Assembly: GCA_007120915.1 (NCBI GenBank)
Contig: SKMT01000627.1
Location: forward strand, 1 to 14,922
Direction of reading: 5' to 3'
Source of the DNA: Myxococcales bacterium
Lineage (GTDB): Bacteria; Myxococcota_A; Bradymonadia; Bradymonadales; Bradymonadaceae
DNA: 14,922 bases
The position numbers and the translations under genes were made by a program. Shown here piece by piece: positions 7,776 through 14,922 of the stretch (the stretch's first letter is position 1; each line of letters opens with the position of its first letter). The notes beneath the pieces are model-generated. The model worked only from the letters and a program-made list of their open reading frames with translations, made no database searches and was not told the origin of the DNA.

Positions 7776-7831
7776 ACCACCCAACACCGACCACCTACCA
7801 CCTACCACCAACCAATAACCAATAACCAATA
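7776..7831. repeat. Heptanucleotide repeat tract (ACCACCT/ACCAATA)
   Basis: Eight consecutive 7-mers: ACCACCC, AACACCG, ACCACCT twice, ACCACCA, then ACCAATA three times. The tract ends 5 bp from the stop codon of the minus-strand lipoprotein gene. It is the same family and orientation as the tract after the ArsC gene. Confidence 0.87.
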
Positions 7832-7836
7832 ACGGA

Positions 7837-8532
7837 CTACCGCCCCACCTCGCGCGACGAGCGATCCCACTCGAGCAAGTACTGCACCAACTCCAGGGCG
7901 TACTCCCCGGCCGCAAGCGTCACCTCCAGCCCCACCACCGCTCCCGGGGCAAATCCCTGGCGGCGCACCTCCCCGGTGCTCCCTTCTACGGTACCTGCCA
8001 GCCCGCTGTAAGAAGTAAACGACACGCCCCCGTACAGCCGGGCGGCAAGCCCACCGTAACGATAGTAGACCAGCCCCAGCGTCGCCGACGTCGAGTTCAA
8101 CGGCGCCACCCCGGCGGTGCCTGAGACCCACAACTCCAGGCTGTTGCGCTGTTCCATCAGCCCCGGATAGCGCTGTCCCGACGGTTCGTCATCGAAGTCG
8201 ATGAAGCTAAACAGCGGCACGTCCAACTGCACGCTTCGAAGCTCGAAGACCTCGTCGATTCGAAACGATCCCTCCCCATCGACGTCTACTTCCAACTGAT
8301 GGCGCTGGCCCTCAAAGGGCATGCCTATGCGGGCGTAGCGAAAATCGGCGACCACCCCCATGTCCACCCCGCTGACGGAACCGTCCACCGACGCGCTGTG
8401 ATCAGCGGCCTCAACGGTGGTCCCAATCTGGTGATGATGCACGCCGACGATACAGCCCGAACACAACCATATCATTCCCACCAGCGCCGACAGGTTCCGG
8501 ATCCGGACTCGATACATCGTGGGGCTCGGCAT
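7837..8532 (-). CDS. Hypothetical lipoprotein, possibly outer-membrane associated
   Basis: The 231-residue protein is not recognised as a known family. Residues 1-27 form a lipoprotein signal: basic MYRVRIRN, a hydrophobic core LSALVGMIWL, then the lipobox-like CSGC with the modified Cys at about 27. The mature part is rich in alternating hydrophobic, Gly, Ser and Tyr residues (for example LGLVYYRYGGLAARLYGGVSF), suggesting beta strands as in small outer-membrane or beta-sandwich proteins; this is inference. The ATG at 8532 is chosen because GGAG lies 5 nt upstream, whereas the internal ATG at 8517 has no ribosome site. It is divergent from the large lipoprotein at 8688, so the two may share a regulatory region, and its 3' end touches a heptamer tract. 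Confidence 0.8.
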   Translation of the reverse strand: MPSPTMYRVRIRNLSALVGMIWLCSGCIVGVHHHQIGTTVEAADHSASVDGSVSGVDMGVVADFRYARIGMPFEGQRHQLEVDVDGEGSFRIDEVFELRSVQLDVPLFSFIDFDDEPSGQRYPGLMEQRNSLELWVSGTAGVAPLNSTSATLGLVYYRYGGLAARLYGGVSFTSYSGLAGTVEGSTGEVRRQGFAPGAVVGLEVTLAAGEYALELVQYLLEWDRSSREVGR

Positions 8533-8559
8533 GAAGGCTCCATCGCGGCGTGCCCCGCC

Positions 8560-8589
8560 AGTATGCAGCGGTTGGTGGTGGGCCGCAAA
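8560..8589 (-). promoter_or_regulatory. Weak candidate promoter for the minus-strand lipoprotein
   Basis: TTTGCG (8584-8589) and CATACT (8560-8565) on the minus strand, 18 nt apart, lie shortly upstream of the start at 8532. The matches to consensus are partial. Confidence 0.2.
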
Positions 8590-8617
8590 CTTTTTTCCTG
8601 CTCTCCCGCCCTATCCC

Positions 8618-8646
8618 TTGCCCCCCGCGATGCACTTCCCCACAAT
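8618..8646 (+). promoter_or_regulatory. Candidate promoter for the large lipoprotein gene
   Basis: TTGCCC (8618-8623) and CACAAT (8641-8646) are separated by 17 nt, with the -10 box 41 nt before the ATG at 8688. A short hairpin CCCC-ACAAT-GGGG overlaps the -10 box. Confidence 0.3.
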
Positions 8647-8687
8647 GGGGCCACTGGCCGCTGTTTTTGCCTACTCGGAACGCACCT

Positions 8688-11600
8688 ATGACTACACGAC
8701 ACCTCCTCCGTGCCCTCCGCGCTGTTGTCACCCTGGCGACGGTCGCCGCGCTTGTCGCCTGTTCCGGTGACCCGGAGCCCACCGTCATCGATCCCAATCA
8801 GGATGACCCCGATGCCGGGCTCGACGTCGACGACAATGACGTCGACGACGATGTCGACGATGACGGCACCTATTGTTTGCCCTGCGACGGCGACGACGAG
8901 TGCGACGACGGCCAGTGTCTGGCACTTCTGGAGGGCGAACAGATCTGCGGGCAAGACTGCACCCCCGGCGACGACGAAGACTGCCCCGATGACGCCTACT
9001 GTGCGACCGTCGATGAAGATGCCAACCTGGGCCAGTGTATCCCCGAGGCGGGCACCTGCGACGACCTCTGCGAGGATGTGACCTGTCCGGGCGACGAATT
9101 CTGCGAGCCCACCACCGGCACCTGCGAGCCTCACCCCCGTATCTGTGATACCGGCTGCACCATGGACATCGAGTGCGGCGACCCCGCCGAGCATCGCTGC
9201 ATCCCCACCGGCGCCCCCGACGGCGAAACGATGTGCACCACCCTGTGCGACCCCGATGCCACCGGCGAAGACGAGGACCTGGCCTGCCCCGCCGATTACG
9301 TCTGCGCAGCGCTGGATAACGCCGAGGGGCAGGGTGTGTGTTACCCGCTGGCTCTGACCTGCACCGACCGCTGCCACGACGTCGAATGCCCCGCCGGGCA
9401 CAACTGTGACCCCGTCACCGGAGACTGTGTGGAGGCGGAGTACGGCGCCTGTGAGGCGGACTGCGAAATCGACGCTGAATGCGAAGGCCCCGATGACATG
9501 TGCCTGAATGTGGGCATCGGCGACGCCCCCCACTGCTGGCAGGCCTGCGTGGACGAAGAGGACTGCGGCGAAGGCTACGACTGTGCCTCGCTGCTGGGCC
9601 TGACAAGCGGGCTGTGCCTGCCCGAAAACCAGCAGTGCGACGCCTGCTACGGCGTCGACTGCTTCCCCGACGGCATCTGCGATCCCACCAGCGGCGAGTG
9701 CATCCCCCACCCCGAAGACTGCACCGTCGAAGGCTGTGACGACGACGAGATCTGCGAACCCACCTCCCGGCGCTGCGTGGGGCTGGACCAGTCCTGCTCC
9801 GGGGACAGTTGGGCCGTAGACTGCGACAACGTGGTCACCCGCTGTACCTCTCAGACCCCCGGCACCGACGGGGTGTGTGCGACAATCTGCGACGATGATA
9901 ATGACTGCACCGGCGACCGAAGCTGTGAGTCCACCCAGTACGGCGACCTCTGTCTGACCCCCGACTTCGGCGGTCCCTCCGCCTGCGGGGTGACCGCCCC
10001 GGCCGACGAGGACATCGGCCAGCCCTGCGAAGAGGGCGAAGGTGACTGCTCCGGGGGCACCTTCTGCGTAGAATCCGGTGGAGTGCCCGGCTTCTGCACC
10101 GACCACTGCGACGACGCCACCGACTGCCCCGACGGGTCGATCTGCGGGATGGGCCCCGATGGCGACACCGTCTGCCTGCCTGCCCAGTGCCGCTGCGCCG
10201 GCGACCCCCAGCTCGCCGATGATCTGGACGACGGACTCGCCACCGCCCTCGATGAGCTGGGGCTGACCCTCTGCGATCTGTACATCGCCCCGGAGAGCAC
10301 CACGAGCCTCATCGACAGCGACGAGCTAAAGCTGGCAAGCGAATATCTGCAGGGGCATCTGGCCTCTCCCACCGGCACGATGGGGCTGGTGCAAGGCTAC
10401 GTCGACGAGCTCGATTCGCTCTCCTTCGAGCCCGCCGAACACCTGACCGCCTCCCTGGCGCTTCTGGGCTACTCCTGGGACAGCCCCTCGCTGCTGGCGG
10501 GCTCCAGCACCGATCTGGGCGACGCCATCGCCGACCTGGACGAAACCGCCGGCGGTGACCTGGACGCCGGCGACATCACCGACGACCTCGATGATATCCC
10601 CGAGGACGTCGCCGATCTGGCCTCGGAGCTGGTCGTGGCCATCGACGACGCCTACTCCGCGCGCGACGACGCACTCGAGGACATCGACGACACCACACTC
10701 GACGAGCTGTTCGACAAAACCCACCGGCTCTTTCTGGGCTCCGACACCGATCAGGATGCCCTCGATCTGGACGATTCCGACATCGCCGACGGGCTGGCTG
10801 ACTTCCCGCTCGACGAACTCGCCCAGATCGCCAGTGATCTGGCACATACCATCGACATGGCCGTCTCAGACGCCGATCTCGACCCCGACGACTTCGCCGA
10901 AGACGACTTCGGGGTCGTCGTCGACACCGCCGCCGGCGCCATCATCATCGGTGATGCCGGCGACAACACTTACGACCCCGACGACGACAGCGACCTGGAT
11001 GGGCCATCCGCCCTGGTGCTGGAAGTGGGCGGGGACAACGAATACCGCATCCCCGTGGGGGCAAATCAATCGGTGGACAACGGCGTGTCGATCCTGGTCG
11101 ATCTCGATGGCAACGACACCTACAGCTACCCCGAGGTCGGCGACAGCGAAGACGGCGACGACTTTTTGACCTCCGATGACGCCGGACGAATTGATCCGGC
11201 AGACGCCGGCGACGACGGGCCCTTCTCGCTGTCCGAGACCGCCCGCCAGGGTGCGGGGCGGCTCGGCATTGGCATGGTCTTCGACTACGGCGAGGGCGAC
11301 GACACCTACGAAACCCTTCGCATCGGACAGGGCGCCGGCATACTCGGCGTCGGTGCGATCTTCGACCGCGGCGACGGGGACGCCTCCTTCGAGGCCGAAG
11401 CCTTCGCCCAGGGCGCCGGGTTCCACGGTGTGGGCCTGATCCACAGCGCCGGCGGCGACAACAGCTACCGCATCTGGCACGCCGGCCAGGGCTTCGGCAC
11501 CGCCGGCGGCGTCGGGCTTGTGTACGAAGAAGAGGGCAACGACGAATTCGAGGCCGTCACCGGCACCGACAGCGACGTGTTGTACCACTCGCCGGCCGAC

Positions 11601-12257
11601 GGCGGGATGGCCAACCAGAACTTCGCCCAGGGCGCCGCCACCGGAGGCGACGAGATCGCCGCCGGGCTCGGGATCATCCGCAACCTCGCCGGCGACAACA
11701 GCTACGACGCCGCCTCCTACGCCCAGGGCTTCGGCGAACAGGCCGGACTCGGCATGATCGCCGACGCCGACGGCGACGACACCTACGACGGCCGAAGCCG
11801 CGTGCAGGCCGTCGACATCGACGCCGGCGCCGGCGTGCTGTTGGACACCGGTGGAGACGACGAGGTCAACCAGTCCACCCCGCCTCAGGCCATCGGCCAG
11901 GGAAGCGGCGCCGATCTTGGCTGGGGCGCCATGCTGTTCGAAGGCGGCGAAAACGAAGTGCGCTCCGGAACCCCCGGCGGCGGCGACGCCCGCGACGGCG
12001 GGTTCGGCTTCTCGCTGTTCGACGGCGGACCCAACGACCACAACAACGTCGGCGGCGGGCTCGGCCGCGCCACCTTCGACGCCGACGACGACTCCCCGCA
12101 GGCCGACGGCTACACCGTGGGGATGTTCCTCCAGACCGGCGGCGAAGACGACACCTACTCACACCCCGACGACGACCTGGACGCCGAAGACAACAACATC
12201 TGGCGTCAGGACGACGAGGACGTCGATCACGCCTTCGGCATCGGTGTGGATCAGTGA
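8688..12257 (+). CDS. Large acidic lipoprotein: Cys-rich modules plus 27-residue Gly/Asp solenoid-like repeats
   Basis: The 1189-residue protein has a lipoprotein signal: MTTRHLLRALRAV, a hydrophobic core and the lipobox LVAC, so it is exported and membrane-anchored. A short Asp-rich linker follows. Residues about 63-503 hold nearly all the cysteines, in repeating modules anchored by C-x-P-T/V-x-x-x-C motifs at 139, 240, 331 and 356; disulfides are likely. Residues about 505-745 are acidic and look helical. From about 748 the protein becomes Gly/Asp rich, with GDNTY, GGDNEY and GNDTY turns. Between 854 and about 1100 a QGxG...GxGxxxD...GDDxY unit repeats, with Gln anchors at 854, 881, 908, 934, 981, 1013, 1040 and 1071. 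This suggests a beta-solenoid, perhaps binding calcium at the Asp turns like RTX repeats, but without the RTX nonapeptide consensus. The ATG at 8688 is chosen because it begins the signal peptide; an earlier in-frame ATG (8550) would add 46 implausible residues. The function is not recognised. Confidence 0.92.
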   Translation: MTTRHLLRALRAVVTLATVAALVACSGDPEPTVIDPNQDDPDAGLDVDDNDVDDDVDDDGTYCLPCDGDDECDDGQCLALLEGEQICGQDCTPGDDEDCPDDAYCATVDEDANLGQCIPEAGTCDDLCEDVTCPGDEFCEPTTGTCEPHPRICDTGCTMDIECGDPAEHRCIPTGAPDGETMCTTLCDPDATGEDEDLACPADYVCAALDNAEGQGVCYPLALTCTDRCHDVECPAGHNCDPVTGDCVEAEYGACEADCEIDAECEGPDDMCLNVGIGDAPHCWQACVDEEDCGEGYDCASLLGLTSGLCLPENQQCDACYGVDCFPDGICDPTSGECIPHPEDCTVEGCDDDEICEPTSRRCVGLDQSCSGDSWAVDCDNVVTRCTSQTPGTDGVCATICDDDNDCTGDRSCESTQYGDLCLTPDFGGPSACGVTAPADEDIGQPCEEGEGDCSGGTFCVESGGVPGFCTDHCDDATDCPDGSICGMGPDGDTVCLPAQCRCAGDPQLADDLDDGLATALDELGLTLCDLYIAPESTTSLIDSDELKLASEYLQGHLASPTGTMGLVQGYVDELDSLSFEPAEHLTASLALLGYSWDSPSLLAGSSTDLGDAIADLDETAGGDLDAGDITDDLDDIPEDVADLASELVVAIDDAYSARDDALEDIDDTTLDELFDKTHRLFLGSDTDQDALDLDDSDIADGLADFPLDELAQIASDLAHTIDMAVSDADLDPDDFAEDDFGVVVDTAAGAIIIGDAGDNTYDPDDDSDLDGPSALVLEVGGDNEYRIPVGANQSVDNGVSILVDLDGNDTYSYPEVGDSEDGDDFLTSDDAGRIDPADAGDDGPFSLSETARQGAGRLGIGMVFDYGEGDDTYETLRIGQGAGILGVGAIFDRGDGDASFEAEAFAQGAGFHGVGLIHSAGGDNSYRIWHAGQGFGTAGGVGLVYEEEGNDEFEAVTGTDSDVLYHSPADGGMANQNFAQGAATGGDEIAAGLGIIRNLAGDNSYDAASYAQGFGEQAGLGMIADADGDDTYDGRSRVQAVDIDAGAGVLLDTGGDDEVNQSTPPQAIGQGSGADLGWGAMLFEGGENEVRSGTPGGGDARDGGFGFSLFDGGPNDHNNVGGGLGRATFDADDDSPQADGYTVGMFLQTGGEDDTYSHPDDDLDAEDNNIWRQDDEDVDHAFGIGVDQ

Positions 12258-12265
12258 TTGCATAG

Positions 12266-12537
12266 CATGGGGTACACGGAAGGCCCCTCCCCGGCGAATC
12301 CGGGGAGGGAAGCCGTGCAGCAACCAGAAGATTCTGGTGTGCGCAGGGCCCCTCCGCCTTCGCTGACGCTTCGGCACCTCCCCGGCGAATCCGGGGAGGG
12401 AAGCCGTGCAGCTCTGCACCGAGTCTGGTTTATGACGTGGACCCGAAACGGTGGAGGCCGGCACGGCTTTCCTCCCCACGAGGTACGAGTGGGGAGGTGC
12501 CGAACGAATGTGAGGCGGAGGGGCACCTCGCAAACCA
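12266..12537 (+). repeat. Structured ~272-bp repeat element, copy A
   Basis: This is near-identical to copy B at 13218-13491 and in the same orientation. It begins with a hairpin CCTCCCCGG-CGAAT-CCGGGGAGG (12286-12308), repeated at 12377-12399. A third hairpin, CCTCCCCAC-9 nt-GTGGGGAGG, is at 12471-12497. The segment 12393-12409 is the inverted complement of 12461-12477 (one mismatch), and GCCCCTCCGCC (12348-12358) pairs with 12514-12524. The centre holds GTGCA-GCTC-TGCAC. The whole 12348-12524 core is therefore a nested palindrome. It ends 25 nt before the start codon at 12563. Confidence 0.88.
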
Positions 12538-12562
12538 TAAGACCACACCGAAGGCACACCCC

Positions 12563-13204
12563 ATGCACAAAAAATGCACACTGATCGCCATTTTTACCCT
12601 CATACTCCTCCTCCCCACCACCGCCTTCGCCGCCGACCCGCCGGAGCCGGAACTGATCGAACAGCCTGCTCAAACCACCCCGCAGCCCGAACAAACCAGC
12701 GACACTGCCAGGTTCCAAACCTCCGAACTCGCCCTGCAGTCCGTCACCGGCTTCACGGGAATGGTCGTCGGCGGCACTGTCGGATTCGTAGGGGCCTTTG
12801 GAATGTTCCGGCTCGCCGAACAGATCGGTCACCGTCCCACAATATCCCCCTATTCCAACGACCTGATCGAGGCATTGCTCGGCCATATGGCCGTAGGAAT
12901 GATCGGCGGGCTCGGCCTCACAGTCGGCACCGGCCTGGGCGTCACCCTCACGGGCCACGCACTCGGCGGCACCGGTACCATGAAAGGGTCGATGTACGGT
13001 GCGGTCGCAGGCATGCTAACCGGCCCGCTGGCTCCCATTGGTATTCCAATCGGAGCCGTCGCCGGCTATCACTTGTCCGCCGACGATGACGACGAATCAG
13101 AGCAGACGGACCGGGTCTCTATGCGTCCCCACGTCGATGTCTCCACCGAGACCAGCTTTGACGAACCCCACCGGATGACACTGGGTGTTCGCGGACAGTT
13201 TTGA
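12563..13204 (+). CDS. Secreted or envelope Gly-rich membrane protein, function unknown
   Basis: The 213-residue protein starts with a Sec signal peptide (MHKKCTLIAIFTLILLLP, likely cut after TAFA) and continues with a Pro/Glu/Gln-rich linker to about residue 50. Two or three hydrophobic, glycine-rich segments follow (MVVGGTVGFVGAFGMF; MAVGMIGGLGLTVGTGLGV; YGAVAGMLTGPLAPIGIPIG) with GxxxG spacing, then an acidic DDDDE stretch and a polar tail. This looks like a glycine-zipper membrane protein, in the inner or outer membrane; the family is not recognised. The ATG at 12563 is chosen for the signal peptide, with AAGG (12551-12554) 8 nt upstream. The gene lies between two direct copies of a ~272-bp structured repeat, the first ending 25 nt before the start codon. 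Confidence 0.82.
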   Translation: MHKKCTLIAIFTLILLLPTTAFAADPPEPELIEQPAQTTPQPEQTSDTARFQTSELALQSVTGFTGMVVGGTVGFVGAFGMFRLAEQIGHRPTISPYSNDLIEALLGHMAVGMIGGLGLTVGTGLGVTLTGHALGGTGTMKGSMYGAVAGMLTGPLAPIGIPIGAVAGYHLSADDDDESEQTDRVSMRPHVDVSTETSFDEPHRMTLGVRGQF

Positions 13205-13217
13205 GCTGATGTGTACT

Positions 13218-13491
13218 CACGGGGTACGCGGAAGGCCCCTCCCCGGCGAATCCGGGGAGGGAAGCCGTGCAGGTAATGGATCGCTTCTGGTAGGCGAGGG
13301 GCCCCTCCGCCTCATCTCGCTGCGCTCGTTCGGCACCTCCCCGGCGAATCCGGGGAGGGAAGCCGTGCAGCTTTGCACCGAGTCTGGTTTATGACGTGAA
13401 CCCGAAACGGTGGAGACCGGCACGGCTTCCCTCCCCACGAGGCACGAGTGGGGAGGTGGCGCGAAGCGGCGGAGGGGCAGATCGCAAACCA
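13218..13491 (+). repeat. Structured ~272-bp repeat element, copy B
   Basis: This is the second copy of the element at 12266-12537. The hairpins are at 13238-13260, 13336-13358 and 13430-13456. The long arm 13352-13368 is a perfect 17-bp inverted match to 13420-13436, and GCCCCTCCGCC (13301-13311) is a perfect 11-bp match to 13468-13478. The central GTGCA-GCTT-TGCAC hairpin keeps its stem while its loop differs from copy A. The element ends 25 nt before the start at 13517, the same distance as in copy A. Confidence 0.88.
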
Positions 13492-13516
13492 GATGCGTGC
13501 TACAAAGAGACCCACC

Positions 13517-14803
13517 ATGAAACCAACGATTCTCGCCACCATCGTTTGCCTCTTCGGCGTCATCCCCGCCTGCGAGCAGCCGGACGACGACCCCGACGAT
13601 CCCGGGCAGCCCGATCCACCGACGGTGCCACAGACCGACACGTATGCCCTGGAGGGCGCCACCCTCATCGACGGCACCGGCGACGACCCCGTCGACGACG
13701 CGGTCATCATCATCGACGATGGGCAATTCACCGCCGCCGGCCCCGGCGACGACATCGACGCCCCGGACGACATCGAAACCGTTGATCTCACGGGATTCAC
13801 CGTCATCCCCGGGCTGATCGACAGCCACGCCCACCTGGGCCCGCTTGTGGTGGGCCACGACGAAGACCGCGGCGGTGAAGACGATGTCCCGCCCAACACG
13901 CCGACGGAGGACCTCGTCGATATTGTTCCTCAGTTCGTCGACCACGGTGTGACCACCGTCAAAAGTGTAGGCGACGTCTTTCCCTGGATCGTCGAGGCTC
14001 GCGACGCCGTCGACGCCGAAGGGGTGGACACCCCACAAATTTTGACCTCCGGGCCGCTCTTTACCGCCCCGGGCGGGCATCCAGCGGCGACGATCTATGC
14101 GCACAACCCCTGGCTTGCCGAGGGAGCGAACGCCGAAGTCGGCAGCGCCGACGAGGCGCGCGATGCCGTCGAAGAGGTCGCCGACGGCGGCGTGGACTTC
14201 ATCAAAATCGTCTACGATGACGGCGACGGACGATTCGAACGACTCGACGACGAGGTGATGGAGACCATCATCGACGAAGCCAGCGACCACGACCTGAAAG
14301 TCACCGCTCACGTCGGCGACGACGACGAGACCCGGCGGGTCATCAAAGCCGGCGTCGACGGCATCGAGCATGCTCGCCCACTCTCCGACGAGACCATCGA
14401 ACGGATGGTCGACGAAGAGGTCTTCTTCGTTCCCACCCTGGCGGTGTACGACTCGCTTCAGGGCGGTGTGGCCCCGGCGATCAGCGACAGCGTCGACCGG
14501 GCCGCCGACGCGGGCGTGAACATCGTCGCCGGCTCCGATGTGGGCAACCCGTCGCTGGTCCCCGGCGCCAGCCTCCACCGCGAGCTTCGGCTGCTCGTCG
14601 ACGCCGGGCTCACCCCCCACGACGCCCTCGTCGCCGCCACCTCCACGGCGGCCCGCTTTCTGGGCAAGCCCGGTGAAGTCGGTGAAATCACCGCCGGCGC
14701 CCGCGCTACTCTTCTCGTCGTCGAAGACGACCCACTCCACGACATCGATGCCGCCGCCGAGCCGGTGTGGGTCATCCATCACGGCGACGTCGTACAACAC
14801 TGA
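13517..14803 (+). CDS. Amidohydrolase-family lipoprotein (prolidase/imidazolonepropionase-like)
   Basis: The 428-residue protein belongs to the metal-dependent amidohydrolase superfamily (Xaa-Pro dipeptidase/imidazolonepropionase-like branch), which hydrolyses amide or peptide-like bonds. It has a lipoprotein signal (MKPTILATIVCLFGVIPAC, lipobox IPAC) and an Asp/Pro-rich linker, so it should act outside the cytoplasm. A small N-terminal beta domain (LEGATLIDGTGDDPVDDAV) precedes the barrel. All the metal ligands are visible: HAH at 104-106, Lys230 in FIKIVYDD (the usual carboxylated lysine), His265 in VTAHVGD, His285 in GIEHARP and Asp341 in VAGSDVGN. It is therefore probably active, but the substrate is unknown. 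The ATG at 13517 is chosen because it begins the signal peptide; an upstream in-frame GTG (13448) lies inside the repeat element. The ribosome site is weak (AAGAGA). The ~272-bp repeat ends 25 nt upstream. Confidence 0.93.
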   Translation: MKPTILATIVCLFGVIPACEQPDDDPDDPGQPDPPTVPQTDTYALEGATLIDGTGDDPVDDAVIIIDDGQFTAAGPGDDIDAPDDIETVDLTGFTVIPGLIDSHAHLGPLVVGHDEDRGGEDDVPPNTPTEDLVDIVPQFVDHGVTTVKSVGDVFPWIVEARDAVDAEGVDTPQILTSGPLFTAPGGHPAATIYAHNPWLAEGANAEVGSADEARDAVEEVADGGVDFIKIVYDDGDGRFERLDDEVMETIIDEASDHDLKVTAHVGDDDETRRVIKAGVDGIEHARPLSDETIERMVDEEVFFVPTLAVYDSLQGGVAPAISDSVDRAADAGVNIVAGSDVGNPSLVPGASLHRELRLLVDAGLTPHDALVAATSTAARFLGKPGEVGEITAGARATLLVVEDDPLHDIDAAAEPVWVIHHGDVVQH

Positions 14804-14922
14804 CTCTGTTCGGGGCACGGACTCTGATATGGAGCGCTGGCATCCCTGCCGGCAATGCGCCTCCGGCGCCAGCCTCTTGACGCCGTGCACCACCTGGCCA
14901 ACACTCAGCGCACGCGCCGCAT

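Noticed and set aside
8472..10106. Long minus-strand open frame opposite the large lipoprotein gene
   Set aside because: It is the antisense of an Asp/Cys-rich gene; its Val/Gly/Ala-rich translation has no domain logic, and the plus-strand protein has a signal peptide and clear repeats.
10866..12041. Minus-strand open frame opposite the solenoid repeats
   Set aside because: Reverse reading of GAC/GCC-rich codons gives Val/Gly strings; no start site or family pattern.
13369..13419. Hammerhead-like core in the centre of the structured repeat
   Set aside because: GAAAC is present, but the CTGATGA core is absent and the stems do not fit the three-way junction.
14857..14869. GCGCC-TCC-GGCGC hairpin as a terminator of the amidohydrolase gene
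   Set aside because: The stem is short and no T-run follows; it lies over 50 bp past the stop codon, so it is not supported.
13217..14893. 558-codon minus-strand frame opposite the amidohydrolase
   Set aside because: The plus strand encodes a complete metal site and lipobox; the reverse frame crosses the repeat element and shows no domain.

Overview
The window comes from a high-GC bacterium. A serine/threonine kinase fused to an ATPase and TPR region, several exported lipoproteins, cysteine-rich modules and very Asp/Glu-rich secreted proteins together suggest a deltaproteobacterial-type (Myxococcota/Bradymonadales-like), possibly salt-adapted organism. That placement is inference from protein style; there is no rRNA or other marker here to prove it.

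Layout. (1) 2-3322: the 3' part of a large kinase-ATPase-TPR signalling gene, cut by the left edge. (2) 3303-3635, minus strand: a small protein resembling a BLUF domain but without the usual flavin-contact residues; its 3' end overlaps the kinase gene. (3) 3647-4233: a gene-free stretch with hairpin sequences, a 57-bp tandem duplication and a heptanucleotide repeat tract. (4) 4234-6825, minus: clpB, complete. (5) 6826-7088: divergent regulatory region with a large inverted repeat. (6) 7089-7445: an ArsC-family reductase with no other ars genes. (7) 7446-7836: gene-free, with two heptanucleotide tracts flanking three perfect copies of a 32-bp unit. (8) 7837-8532, minus: an unrecognised small lipoprotein. 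(9) 8688-12257: a 1189-residue lipoprotein made of a cysteine-rich half, an acidic helical segment and a C-terminal 27-residue Gly/Asp repeat. (10) 12266-13491: two copies of a ~272-bp highly structured repeat, with a secreted Gly-rich membrane protein gene between them. (11) 13517-14803: a lipoprotein amidohydrolase. (12) A short gene-free tail to 14922.

There is no obvious single operon. The genes split into signalling and stress (kinase, BLUF-like protein, ClpB, ArsC) and a cell-envelope block (four exported proteins, 7837-14803). The most unusual observations are: the structured ~272-bp element, which ends exactly 25 nt before the start codons of two different exported-protein genes; the 27-residue solenoid-like lipoprotein; the heptamer tracts at three gene 3' ends; and the degenerate BLUF-like protein.
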